Shown here: in pieces, positions 1 to 10,483 of the stretch | Layout: each line of letters begins with the position of its first letter | Numbering within the stretch: the stretch's first letter is position 1 | Assembly (NCBI GenBank): GCA_030035585.1 | Contig: CM057475.1 | Span: 5,713,501 to 5,777,500 of the forward strand | Direction: 5' to 3' | DNA: 64,000 bases | Source of the DNA: Dugong dugon | Lineage: Eukaryota > Chordata > Mammalia > Sirenia > Dugongidae | Program-made: the position numbers and the translations under genes | The notes under the pieces: generated by a model | Databases searched by the model: none | The model's input: only the letters and a program-made list of their open reading frames with translations | Told to the model about the DNA's origin: nothing

Positions 1-559
1 CCTGGCCCGAACCTCCTGATCTCAGTCTGAGGACCCAGAGACTCCAGTGACTCCTTTCTAGTCTTATGTGCACCACTCTGAGGTCCCCTTACTGAGCAAC
101 TAAGGCCACTAGTGGGTAAATGGGACCGTATTTTTCTCGGTGAGATTGGTAGTGTGAGAAACTCATGAGCAAACACTCATAGGGCGGAAAATGGCAGAAG
201 ACTCCACCTGTTTGCTTTCCTCTGGTTTGATTGAGAGATTGCTTTAATAGTCAAGAAGGTCTGGTTGTGTACGTGGAGCTGCAGTGCGCTCCAGCCTCTG
301 GATAGGAAGCTTTTGCAGTTTCAGTCATCCAGATTCTGAGACCATTTTTTTCTGAGGCGCAGAGCTGTAGATTTTAGCTGGCGGTGTATTAGTTCCTGTG
401 TACAGTATTGAACAAGAGGAACTTGACTTCTGTCTTTAAATCCTAAACTCTATCAAGACAGGTAGACAATTACACGTTAATGTAATAAAGGGTAATGGAT
501 ACTCTGATACACAAGAAACAGATTGTTATGGTAGGAGTCAGAAGGAGTACCTAACCTAG

Positions 560-850
560 ACTATGGGATCAAAGATAGTCTCTTGGAAGATGGGATGCTA
601 TTCTGAGGCCTGAAGAATGAGTAGGAGTTTGCTGGATGAAGGGAGGGAAGTTGGATGAAGTGGGAAAGTGGGCCAGGAGTTTGGCTGGTACAGAGAATGA
701 ACAGGGAAGAGTAGTGAGAGATGGAGCTGCAAAGGTCAGCTCATGCTGGGCCTGGCTAAGGATTTTGAGCTTTATCACTAAAGGCAATGAGAAGTCATCA
801 AAAGGTTTTAGGTAGGGGAGTGACTTGATCAGATTTTGGGGAGGGTAGGG
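560..850 (+). repeat. L2-type LINE 3' remnant
   Basis: The stretch follows the familiar order of an ancient L2-like 3' region: 'gaagaatgagtaggagtt', later 'gagctttatc', 'ggcaatgagaagtcat' and 'ggggagtgacttgatcagat'. It is heavily diverged. The family is assigned by memory of the pattern only. Confidence 0.5.
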
Positions 851-1004
851 AGAGGGGGAAAGGTCCCTGTGACTGGTGTGCGGAAAATCAAGAACAGAAT
901 GAAAGGGAGCAGAAGTGGAAGGCCAAGACTAGTTAAGGAGTTAGTCTAGATAGGAGATAATGGTGGCTTAGACTTCGATGTGGGCCTTGGATTCACGAGA
1001 GAAT

Positions 1005-1176
1005 AGGAAACCCTGGTGGTGTAGTGGTTAACTGCTACAGCTGCTAACCAAAAGGTCAGCAGTTTGAATCCAGCAGGCGTTCCTTGGAAACTCTATGGGG
1101 CGGTTCTCCTCTGCCTTACAGGGTTGCTGGGAGTCGGAATCGACTTGAAGGCAATGGCTTTGGTTTTTTGGGTTTT
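1005..1176 (+). repeat. AfroSINE, sense
   Basis: A nearly complete afrotherian tRNA-derived SINE. It has the 'ccctggtggtgtagtggtta' box A-like head, the 'ggtcagcagtttgaatcca' box B-like segment, then 'ccttggaaactctatggggc', the LINE-derived tail 'gtcggaatcgacttgaagg' and a T-rich 'ggttttttgggtttt' end. Confidence 0.9.
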
Positions 1177-1399
1177 ATTCTACTCCAGAAGAATTATGTA
1201 TGTGCTGAAGATACAGATTTGGGAGTTTTCGGCATAAACATGATGATTGATGCTATGGAAGTAGATTAGATCGTATAAAGCATGTAGAGAGAAGTAAAGA
1301 TGGCCTAGTACAGAACGTTTAGGAACACTAACATTTAAGGTTAGACTGAAGAGGAGTGACCAGAGAGGTAGGAAAACCTGGCCTGTGTTGTGTCAGGCA

Positions 1400-1799
1400 G
1401 CGAAGTGAGCGTTTCAGTAAGGATGCATCACTAAACTGTCAGAAGCTGAGCAGAGGTCAGGCGGTCCTCTGGGGGAGTGTACACTTAGGTCTGTCAGGAC
1501 TTGGAGGCAGTGGGAAGCTGACTTGAACTAATTCTTGAATGATGAGCAGGATTTGCTGTATAAATCAAGGGGAGAAAGAATTATAGAGACAGAACAGCAC
1601 GTGCAGAGTTTGGCAGAATAGAGCATAGGATGATAGATGAGTCTGGGAAGGTGGGATCATGGACAAACTCGAGTGTCATTTAAAGGAGTTTGGACTTTAT
1701 TCTGTGGATATGGGGAGCCACTAAAGAGCTTTTAAGCAGGGGAGTACCATTTGATTAATATTTTAGAAAGATTGGCTTAGGCAGTAGGTTTTGGATTTT
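1400..1799 (+). repeat. L2-type LINE 3' remnant
   Basis: It repeats the motif order of the 560-850 remnant: 'gatgagcaggatttgc', 'gtttggactttattctg', 'gggagccactaaagagc' and 'ttttagaaagattggct'. The two may be pieces of one old element split by later insertions, or two copies. Confidence 0.5.
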
Positions 1800-1810
1800 T
1801 TCTGACTGCA

Positions 1811-1980
1811 AAACCCAAACCAAACCAAACCATTGACATCGAGTCAATTCTAACTTATAGCAACCCTGTAAAACAAAGTAGAATTGCCCCTTAGGGTTTC
1901 CAAGGAGCGGCTGGTGGATTCGAACTGCCGACTTTTTGGTTAGCGGCCAAGCTCTTAACCACTCCGTCACCAGGGTTCCT
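1811..1980 (-). repeat. AfroSINE, antisense, with TSD
   Basis: Antisense SINE running from an 'aacccaaaccaaaccaaacc' tail complement to 'caccagggttcc'. It is flanked by near-identical direct repeats TTCTGACTGCA (1800-1810) and TTCTGACCGCA (1981-1991), marking target-primed insertion into the L2 remnant region. Confidence 0.92.
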
Positions 1981-2077
1981 TTCTGACCGCAGTCCACAGT
2001 ATAAACTTTATCTGGTATGGAATGAGAAATATATATAAATAACCTGGTGGTAAATTATATTTATAGCTATTACTGTG

Positions 2078-2606
2078 TGTCTTAGTCATCTAGCGCTGCT
2101 CTAACAGAAATACCACAAGTGGATGGCTTTAACAAAGAGAAGTTTATTCTCTCAGTCCAGCAGGCTACAAGGTCAAATTAAGGGCATCAGCTCCAGGAGA
2201 AGGCTTTCTCTGTCTGTCAGCTCTGGAGGAAGGTCCTTGTGATGTCTTGCCTTGGTCTGGGAGCATCTCAGCGCAGGAACCTCTCAGGTCCAAAGGACGT
2301 GCTCTGCTTCTGGCACTGCTTTCTTGGTGGTATGAGGTTCCCATGTGTCTCTTGCTAGCTTCTCTCTTTTATATCTCAAAAGAGATTGGGTTAAGACACT
2401 ATCCAGTCTTGTAAACCTCATCAGTATAACCTTATCACAGTGATAGAATTTATAACGCATATGGAGATCACGTATAACATCATCATAGTGATAGAGTTTA
2501 CAACACATAAGGAAATCACATCAGATTATACGATCATACAGTACTGGGAATCATGACCCAGCCAAGTTGACAGATATTTTTTGGGGACACAGTTCAATCC
2601 ATGACA
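2078..2606 (-). repeat. MaLR-type solo LTR, antisense
   Basis: About 529 bp. Read on the minus strand it starts TGTCATGGATTGAACTGTG and ends GACTAAGACA, the TG...CA ends and overall pattern of ERVL-MaLR LTRs. The polyadenylation-region wording (minus strand 'gagagaataaacttct') is present. It matches the LTR at 57383-57955 in inverse orientation. No coding or internal retroviral sequence adjoins it. Confidence 0.7.
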
Positions 2607-3889
2607 CTATATCTGATGTATTCTTACATTATATTGTTTCATTTGAAAAACTGGTCATTTGTAGTTTACAAAACACTGGATTAGAGAAATTAAGACTGTA
2701 GACAGGAAGGGCCAGATGGAGTAAACAAGTACAGCTGTCCAATAAGTGATGTACTTGTACTTTTAATGATAGTGCTGTTTTGACTTTGGAGAGGAAGGGA
2801 TAGAGCGAAGACTTAGGATGTAGAGTTTAGAGGACTTGGTGAAGGAGAGTGTAGGAGGGGGGAACTGAGGACGACCTCCAGGGTACTGTATCTGACTTCT
2901 GATACCATATGATTTGTAGTCCCTTTAATTTTATTTGCATATAAAGGAGGAGGAGTTAGTTATGGAAGGGTGGTTAGTCAGTCCTCACTTGTTGGTTCTT
3001 GAGTTTTCTGCAGAAGCGGAACCAAATTAATGCTTGGGCTATATTTCATATGTGTAAATGTTTTCTGTGTACATGGCTCAGGATACCAATTAACAATGTT
3101 CGAAGTCTAAATTTGTATCAGAAACTATTGTTTCATATTTTGGAATTCTGTTATGAATTCAATACTTATAAAAAAAGGATATGTGGTTATCCAAGGAGAA
3201 ATAGGTGAGGTAGGTAAATGGTTATTTATTCACCTATTTTTAAATTTTGTATCATTTATTTTCCTGGGTGTATTTCTTGTATTAATTGGAATCTGTAAAT
3301 TTGCATCTAAGCAGAACTCAGCATTCTGGTCACATCCTAATGGGGAATGATTTATCCAGTTGTGTCATTATAGGAGCTTCCTTTTTCTGTCCTTTATAAC
3401 TACCTAGAGTTTCCCTCCCTACCCTTTTCAGAGATGGTCCTGGTCTCAGGCGGTGCTGGCAGGGCTGGAGCTGGCTTGGCCTCCATCACCTTATCAGTCT
3501 TTCAGCGTCAGTGCAGCTAAAGCCATCTTCAGACTTCTTCCCGCATCTTGAGCTCCCCCACTTGCCATTGCTGTTTGGTCTCACTACGTCCCTGTGCTGT
3601 TGTTGCTGCTGCAGGAGAGAGACTGGTTGTGTAGTTGGGGTGTTCCTTTGAAATGCAGGTGAATTTTACTGCATGTGTGCCTTTTGCCTGTATCTATAGT
3701 GGTTAATTGAATGATTTGCTCATTGAAATAGTCTAGTTACTGAGTGATGTTACTGATGAGAGTATGTGTAAATCATGGGAAACCAGGATACAATTGGAAA
3801 ACTATTGATCTCAGTGAAAAAAGAGACTGGGTGAAAATTTGTTGTGTCTACTTTCTGAGGCTGTACATGTAATATTTTCTCTCATTAAT

Positions 3890-4015
3890 TCACATAACCC
3901 TTTGAAGGAAGTATTGTTAATAACTTGACTAAGGTGATACTATTAAGTGTCTGAGCAAAGATTTCAATCCAAGATTATTTGACTCTAGACGTTGCATCTT
4001 TTCCATCATTTCCTA
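3890..4015 (+). repeat. MIR remnant
   Basis: The stretch 'cacataaccctttgaaggaa' followed by 'tgactaaggtgatac' and 'atttgactctagacg' matches the order of an old MIR SINE core. It is strongly diverged. Confidence 0.5.
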
Positions 4016-4039
4016 TTGCCTCCCTTTTTGTTTGCTATG

Positions 4040-4084
4040 GTTCAAACTCACTGTCATTGAGTCAATTCCGACTTGTACTGACTA
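4040..4084 (-). repeat. AfroSINE/RTE tail fragment, antisense
   Basis: Only the 3' tail is present ('actgtcattgagtcaattcc' then 'gacttgta'). Because AfroSINE and RTE share this tail, the parent cannot be decided. Confidence 0.6.
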
Positions 4085-4661
4085 ATTAAAAGAAAGAAAC
4101 CCCAGGAACCCTCTGCATGATTATGCTTACTTCAGACACAAGAGAGATGAGTCTCTAAAACAGTTATATGATGTATTCGGAAAGAAAACCCTTAGAAGTC
4201 TGAGTAGTGGTAGTGGAAAGAGAAGTAGGTGATTCTTAATCTGGGACCTACAAGAGGAAGGAAGGACTGCCTGGACTGAGAAACGTTTTATTCGCAGAAA
4301 ATATCAGTTCATCATCTCTTTCCTCTCCTCCTTCATCCCTTTTTTGGGCTTTTGGAATTGTAATAGGAAGTCTGAAGCAAGAGAGTACAATTTCTCATTG
4401 TCAAGGCTGCAGGAGAGAACCCTCTTCCAAAACTGTGCTGGAACATTCATCTTTAGTTCTTTATGAAGTAAAGTCTATAGTCATTGGGTTCTGTAGCTTC
4501 TTGTGTATGTTAGGAACCTGGCCAATGCATGGTATTTAATCCTTACATTTGAAGGAAAATATATTTTAGGTTCTAAACTGACTCAAAAATAAAATTTTTG
4601 GCATACTGCCGGTTTATAATTTGAAGATTTTTTTTCCGAACTGTACTTCTTGTTTTGTTAT

Positions 4662-4858
4662 AAAACCCAATACTGTCGAGTCAATTCTGACTCATAGTGA
4701 CCTTATAGTATAGGGTAGAACTGTCCCATAGGGTTTCCACGGCTGTAATCTTTATGAAAGCAGACTGCCACATCTTTCTCCTGCAGAGCAGCTGGTGAGT
4801 TCGAATCACTGACCTTTAGTTTAGCAGCTGAGCACTTAGCCACTGTGCCACCAGGGTA
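4662..4858 (-). repeat. AfroSINE, antisense, long form
   Basis: Complete antisense SINE of the longer subtype with the extra 'ctgtaatctttatgaaagc' block. It ends in 'gtgccaccagggt'. Short 'tataa' repeats at both edges are a possible but weak target duplication. Confidence 0.9.
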
Positions 4859-5286
4859 TAATGAAACTAAATAGAGAAGATGCAACTCTAGAAAAAGTCT
4901 CAGAATCAAGTGGTTCATCCTCGTACTCCCTTTTGACTAAAGCTTATTTTTTCTTTGAAGCCTGGTTCTCTACAGAAGCGGTAACTTAATAAAATCACTG
5001 AAGTGGTAGTATTTAACAACAAGAAACATCAACTTCAGTATTCTTTTTTTAGAAGCTATTTTAAAAATACTAATCAAATATTTTTACTAGTTGGAATATT
5101 AGTATTTCATCAAAGGTATAAATTGTATGGCACTTGAATAGGTTCTGATATAAAATTCTCCCAAAATATGAAATGCACTTTAATTTTGCCATCATCTCAG
5201 TGATCAACAGCCTGTTGATTTTCATGTTTGACTCACGATCTGTTTTGAGGAGTGTTTTGGTGTTTGAGGAGACATAGGCAAATAAG

Positions 5287-5690
5287 ACCCCCATGCGTCT
5301 GTCAGTTTGTGATACTGTGGGGGTATGTGTGTTGCTGTGATGCTGGAAGCTATGCCACCAGTATTCAAATACCAGCAGGGTCACCCATGCTAGACAGGTT
5401 TCAGCTGAGCTTCCAGACTAAGACAGACTAGGAAGAAGGGCCTGGTGGTTTACTTCTGAAAAGAATTAGCCAGTGAAAACTTTACAAATAGCAGCGGAAC
5501 ATTGTCTGATATAGTACCCGAAGACGAGCCTCTCAGGTTGGAAGCCACTCAAAATACGACTGGGGAAGAGCTGCCTCCTCAAAGTAGAGACCTTAATGAC
5601 GTGGATGGAGTCAAGCTTTTGGGATCTTCATCTACTGATGTGGCAAGACTCAAAATGAGAAGAAACAGCTGCAAACATCCATTAATAATC
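5287..5690 (+). repeat. RTE LINE 5' fragment, sense
   Basis: 5' region and start of the coding part of the afrotherian RTE LINE. It opens around 'ctgtcagtttgtgatactgt', runs through 'agcttccagactaagacag' and reaches an open frame from 5502 (SDIVPEDEPLRLEATQ...) that stops matching near 5695. The first part is also recognisable in the rearranged copy at 48440-48870. The element is truncated on its 3' side, so it encodes no reverse transcriptase. Confidence 0.75.
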
Positions 5691-5889
5691 GGCTATGAGG
5701 CTCCTAGATCTCAATTCTATAATCATGACTCTAGGTGTGATTTCCAACACTATTGTGTACCTCCTTTTGTGGGTGATTCAGGAACCTCTGTTATGTGGTC
5801 CTCCCTGACTTTTCAACCATATTTTCTGTTGCTTTCTTTCTGAATTCTTCATATTTCCCCGGCATTGGTGCTTTTGCTTATGATTTTCT

Positions 5890-6050
5890 CCCTGTCTGAC
5901 TGACTACATGCTTATCCTTCAAGGCAAAACTCAAGCACCACCTCTTTCAGGAAACCTGACCAGTTATACTCACTCCTGTTCCCTAAGAACAGAGAAAGTC
6001 TTTACCTCAGAAATACTTTAATTCCTTATCAGGACTTCTTTTAATAATAC
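5890..6050 (+). repeat. L2 3'-end remnant
   Basis: The text 'aaactcaagcaccacctctt' and 'tcaggaaacctgacc' is typical of the L2 coding C-terminus ('caccacctcctccaggaagcc' style). Diverged. Confidence 0.5.
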
Positions 6051-6054
6051 AGAT

Positions 6055-6285
6055 AGTTCACTGAGTACCTTTCGTATACTGGATAGTGCCTTAAACATGT
6101 GACATAAATTATTTAAACCTCAAAATAACCCCGTGACAGGTACTGCTAATTTCATGTTTTATAGATAAGGAATCTGAGAGAGAGAAATGACCTCTCACAA
6201 GATGGAAGTCAGTGTGAGAACTAGGATCTGAATCCCAGTGGCCTGATTGCAGAGCCTGTGCTGTTCTCCCTTAGACCATACCAAC
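6055..6285 (+). repeat. MIR, sense
   Basis: Good MIR core order: 'atttaaacctcaaaataacc', 'atagataaggaatctgag', 'gatctgaatcccagtggcc', 'gattgcagagcctgtgct'. Confidence 0.75.
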
Positions 6286-6475
6286 TCTTCAGGGGCAGTT
6301 TTTCCACCCTATGCCACATGTATATATGTTTTTGTTTTTGTCTTAGCTTCTATTACTTGAGTGTGGAAGGGTGTGATTAATCTTTGTTTAACCAATAGAA
6401 ACTAGCACAATACCTTGTGTGTATTATATGCTATAGATATTTTCTATTTGAAGGAATGTAGGCATATGCATTATC

Positions 6476-6494
6476 TATTATTATTATTATTATT
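6476..6494 (+). repeat. (TTA)n microsatellite at a splice acceptor
   Basis: About six TTA units lie directly upstream of the TTTTTTACAG acceptor of the PARG exon at 6503. The repeat therefore occupies the branch/polypyrimidine zone. Confidence 0.85.
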
Positions 6495-6502
6495 TTTTAC
6501 AG

Positions 6503-6569
6503 TTCTCAAACAAAAGACTATTACCAGTTGGATGGACACTAAAGGAATCAAGACTGCTGAATCAGAAAG
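6503..6569 (+). CDS. PARG: PARG exon with the PCNA-binding PIP box
   Basis: A 67-nt coding exon bounded by TTTTTTACAG at its start and AG/GTATAT at its end. It begins with the last two bases of a codon and ends with the first two of a serine codon. The peptide reads LKQKTITSWMDTKGIKTAES and matches vertebrate poly(ADP-ribose) glycohydrolase, which removes poly(ADP-ribose) chains in the nucleus after DNA damage. The segment QKTITSWM is the non-canonical PIP box that docks human PARG on PCNA at replication and repair sites, and every residue is kept here. The residue before KQK is Leu where I recall Phe in human. The upstream exon that should carry the start codon and nuclear localisation signal is outside the window. 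Exon borders were inferred by reading frames, not from transcripts. Confidence 0.93.
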
Positions 6570-7174
6570 GTATATAAACATGCCTATATCAAGAAATAAA
6601 TAATGTCCTACATGGATGTTTTATTTTGCTTCATGCTATTTTCTCTCCTTCCTTTCCCATTTTTTTTTCTACATTCATTCATTCTTTCAACTTGTAATTA
6701 ATGAATTTTTAGAGTCTCCTATGTGCTAGGAACTCTCCAGTATCCTTGGGATACAGAGATGACAGAGGAATAGTCTCTGGCTTCAGGATATTTACAGTGT
6801 AGTGGTGGTGACAGACACAGAAACACATGATTATTGCATAGTTGATATGTGCAGTAGTAAAGGTATGAGCAAGGTACAGTGGTAGTTAGCATGTAGAAGA
6901 AATGATCAGCTTTACCCGTGGGCCATCAGGAAAGACTGCACAAGGAAGTGAGTGATGTTTAAGACTTGAAGGAAGGGCAGGTGTTTGCCAGGCTCGCAGT
7001 TGGGGGAAGGGCATTATAGCCCCATGTGCCAAGACATGGAGTCATTAGGTGCGTGATGCGTGCTCAGGTAACCATACGCAGTTTAATTATTGCTGGGACA
7101 TTGTGGGGGTGTGGTTGGGCCAGTGATTCTTCTTGTACCATAAGTTGTTTTTAGTTCTTTCTATTCTCTTATAG
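6570..7174 (+). other. PARG: PARG intron between PIP-box exon and large exon
   Basis: 605-nt intron, donor GTATAT and acceptor CTCTTATAG. From about 6700 to 7080 it carries an L2-type remnant. No coding signal is seen. Confidence 0.85.
6700..7080 (+). repeat. L2-type LINE 3' remnant
   Basis: The wording 'tgtgctaggaactctcc', 'gggatacagagatgacag' and 'catcaggaaagactgcac' plus 'gaaggaagggcaggtgtttg' follows the usual L2-like 3' order. Diverged. Confidence 0.55.
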
Positions 7175-8158
7175 CTTGCATAGTAAAGAAAACAACAATA
7201 CGAGAGTAGAATCCATGATGAGTTCTATACAAAAAGATAACTTTTACCAACAAAACATGGAAAAATTAGAAAATGTTTCTCAGTTAAATCTTGCTAAATC
7301 ACCCATTGAAAAAACTACACCATATTTGAACCAGCATCAGACTGCAACTACGTGTAAGTGGCAAAATGAAGGCAAACATATGGAGCAGCTTTTGGAAAGT
7401 GACCCTCCAACAGTAACTCTGGTACCAAAGCAGTTCAGTAATGCTAATGTTGATCAGTCACCCCAAAATGATGACCACAGTGACACGGATAGTGAAGAAA
7501 ATAGAGATAATCGGCAATTTTTGACACCTGTAAAGTTTGCAAATGCAAAGCAGACTGCTGAAGGTGGACTGGCCAGAGAAGCCAGAAGCAACCAGAAGTT
7601 CAGCAAGTCTTGTCATGCTGTGGAAGAATGTGCAAGTTGTCAGCAAGAAGAGATAGGCATGCCAGAAAGTCCATTGTCAGATGTTGGGTCAGAGGACATC
7701 AGAACTGCACCGAAAAATGCCAACAAATTGAGACGACAGGAAAGTAGCGTAGGAAATTCTCTTCCACTTGAGAAGGAAAGTGAACCCGAGTCACCAATGG
7801 ACGTAGATAATTCCAAAAATAGTTGTCAGGACTCTGAGGGAGATGAAGAACCAAGTCCAGGTTCTGAAGAACAGGAAGATGGCCCTTCTTCCCAAACAGC
7901 AGATAAACCTTCAAGGTTTCAAGCAAGAGAAATTGACACTGAGACTAGGAAACAGCACTCTACTAAGGGAGGGGAAATAAGATTACATTTCCAGTTTGAA
8001 GGTGGAGAGAGTCACACTGGAATAAATGATGTAAATGCCAGACTACCTGGAAGTACTCCCAGTCTGAATGTAGAATGTAGAAATTCTAAGCAACCTGGAA
8101 AAAAGGATTCTAAAATCACAGATCATTTTCCAAGAATGTCCAAAGCAGAGGACAAAAG
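7175..8158 (+). CDS. PARG: PARG large regulatory exon
   Basis: A 984-nt uninterrupted coding exon, entered with one base of a split Ser codon and left with AG of an Arg codon. It encodes about 328 residues of the non-catalytic, intrinsically disordered N-terminal region of PARG: rich in Ser, Glu, Asp and Asn, with acidic runs such as [11 protein letters not shown] and [17 protein letters not shown]. It ends in [14 protein letters not shown] and DSKITDHF segments that I recognise from human PARG. This region controls localisation, PCNA/XRCC1-type interactions and caspase cleavage. The MDVD caspase site (7797-7808) is intact; the other human site, DEID, reads EEIG here (7647-7658). No premature stop or frameshift is present, which argues for a functional gene rather than a PARG pseudogene copy. 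Confidence 0.95.
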
Positions 8159-8442
8159 GTAATTTTTTCCATCAGGGATATCTCTCTTCAATAGTGTAAT
8201 TCATTTTATAATTTTGTAAGGAGGTTTAACAAAGTCATGATTTATAGTGAAGCAAAGAAATACTTAGTTGGGTTTCTTGTTTTAACTATTTATGTGAGTT
8301 TAAACGTAGACTCAAAATTTTAAATTCTTAAACGGGCAAAAACAAGAAGTAAAATAAATATTGGAAATCAGATTTTTTAGTTTCATAAGCTTCTTTCTAA
8401 AATTTATGGAATTACCAGAACATGAAAATATTAGACTGATAG

Positions 8443-8645
8443 TTGTTGTTAGTTGCCATCCAGTCTTTTCTGACTCATGGCGACCTCATGTGTGCACATT
8501 CGAATTGCTCCATAGAGTTTTCAAGGCTGTCACCTTTCAGAAGCAGATTGCCTGCCCTGTCTTCCAAGACATCTCTGGGTGGATTTGAACAGTGAGCTTT
8601 TTGGCTAATAGTCGAGCACTTAACTGTTTGCACCACCCAGGGACT
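8443..8645 (-). repeat. AfroSINE, antisense, long form
   Basis: It begins 'ttgttgttagttgccatcc' and ends 'caccacccagggactcc'. Flanking AGACTGATAG and AGATTGATAG look like a diverged target duplication. Confidence 0.9.
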
Positions 8646-8654
8646 CCAGATTGA

Positions 8655-8880
8655 TAGTAGTGTCTAGTATGTATTTAGCCAGACGTTGTTGTAGGCCATT
8701 GCATATTACATTTTCTCAAACGCAGTGACAACCCTGCCAGGTGTTTCAGGGTTTACAAATGAGAAAACTTAGATTTGGGTTAAGGAATGTACTGAAATCA
8801 TGTAACTTGTGGGTGGTAATGCTGAGATTTTAACCCTAGTCTGTATGATTACAAAGCTTATGTTTTTGCCGTTAACCCAT
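8655..8880 (+). repeat. MIR remnant
   Basis: MIR-like order: 'tctcaaacgcagtgacaacc', 'acaaatgagaaaacttag', 'gattttaaccctagtctg'. Confidence 0.6.
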
Positions 8881-9190
8881 ACAGAATTTTAAAATGTGTT
8901 CTCAGAATCATGATTTCATATGATTCTTAAAATCATAATTTCTGAGAGTTCTCTAGCATGTGATGGAAAGTTCACTTCATTTAAAATTACTGAATAGGGA
9001 CCTGAGAGGCAGGTCAGCATTTGCAGTGGATACTATGTACCATGACTTATTTGGCAGTGTCCCTATTCTTACATGGTCCCATTTTTCAGAGGGTGATTTC
9101 CATGGGTTTGGAAATTCCTTCTACAGACTTGAGAACAAGCTCTTGGGTTTTACTGTAAACTTTATATGTTTTCCTTTTGCTTGTAAACAG

Positions 9191-9243
9191 AAAAGAACTG
9201 AGGAGAGAGAGCCAGATGGGCTCCCGTAACAGTAAAGGTCTGG
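9191..9243 (+). other. Possible cryptic or cassette exon in PARG intron
   Basis: A 53-nt segment preceded by a pyrimidine-rich tract ending TTGTAAACAG and followed by a strong donor GTAAGT. It is not part of the PARG protein as I know it. If included it would continue the frame through KELRRESQMGSRNSKGL, but its length (not a multiple of three) would throw the following exon out of frame and lead to early termination. This is only a splice-signal observation. Confidence 0.3.
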
Positions 9244-9247
9244 GTAA

Positions 9248-9523
<276 letters not shown>

Positions 9524-9959
9524 TGAAAGCCTGATTTAGTGTGGTATTTATTAAAGTGAAAAACAGACCAAGGCATACGCAGTGCTGAGAAGTCTTCAGA
9601 ATTTAGAAATACGATGATAGATTCCTTAATACAGTACTTAACAAATCAAGATGAATCACTGTCAGCTGATGATGAGATGTAATTTTTCAGTCTTTTAAAG
9701 AAAAAAACTCGTTGGGTTTTTGTTTGTTTGTTTGTTTAACAGCTTTCACTCATTTTGAGTACTTAATCTGATCTTTTTTAGTAAATGTACTAAGCTATGC
9801 AGCTACTGTCATAATCTAGTTTTAGAATATTTCCACCATTTACTATGTTTTTAAAAACATCCATCTTATTAATTATTGTCTATTAGATTTCATAGGGACT
9901 AAAAAATATGACATGATCCCTTTTATCATGTAACTTTTTAGTGTTTTGAAGTTCAGAAT

Positions 9960-10420
9960 TCTTTCTTATATTTAGAGGTGGGATAGATATTGAACATGGT
10001 TGTGGAGTTTGAGCTGAGCTCTAAAAGATGACCAGAAACTTCTGAGGTAGGAAGACAAGAAAATTTCAGATAGATATATAAGCTTTATAAAAAAAAGGCT
10101 GTAGAGTTGAAAAGTATTTGTTTTAGAAATGAATAACAGTAGTTTTGCCTAAGCTTAGAATTTGGATGGGGAATGGTGAGAGAGAAGACTTGAAAAGTGG
10201 TTTGGGCCATATCATGGAGGACTCCAGCTGCTAGGAGCTAAGACATGAGTCTGTACGTACTAGTTGTGCAGGCAATGGTTGTGCTATAGCAAGGTGAATC
10301 TGACAGGTGTATGTAAGGAGAATTGAAGCGAGAATGCATTGGATGCAGGAAGAGGTAATATAAAACTTTGGATAAGAGATACTAAGTAAGGACAGTAATT
10401 ATCAAATTGTGCCACATACA
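9960..10420 (+). repeat. L2-type LINE 3' remnant
   Basis: The wording 'gagctgagctctaaaagatg', 'gtttgggccatatcatggag' and 'cattggatgcaggaagagg' follows the L2-like order seen elsewhere in the window. Weak. Confidence 0.4.
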
Positions 10421-10483
10421 AGTGCTTTGAGGGTTCTTTTAAAGTTTGACTTACATTTCTTTTCTAAGTTATATATATGTGTA

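Larger units (their letters stand above)
1..6502 (+). other. PARG: PARG intron 1 (3' part) or upstream sequence
   Basis: This is non-coding sequence ahead of the first recognisable PARG exon. I see no CpG-rich first exon and no reading frame resembling the PARG N-terminus, so the exon with the start codon is probably further upstream. The interval holds L2, AfroSINE, MaLR-type LTR, MIR and RTE pieces listed separately. Positions 1-560 and 2607-3880 show nothing I can name. Confidence 0.6.

Noticed and set aside
5502..5843. A 113-codon frame that looks like a small gene
   Set aside because: The first 60 or so codons belong to the 5' coding part of the RTE LINE found repeatedly in this genome; the rest is unrelated intron sequence.
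1..6502. Search for PARG exon 1 and promoter
   Set aside because: No CpG-rich segment and no N-terminal PARG-like frame found. The stretch near 3430-3640 is somewhat GC-rich but encodes nothing recognisable.
7458..7926. Minus-strand frames opposite the large PARG exon
   Set aside because: These are antisense shadows of a long coding exon, with no protein resemblance.
9179..9229. Reading 9191-9243 as a normal PARG coding exon
   Set aside because: The known protein runs directly from the exon ending at 8158 into the one starting at 9319, and 53 nt would break the frame. It is kept only as a candidate alternative exon.
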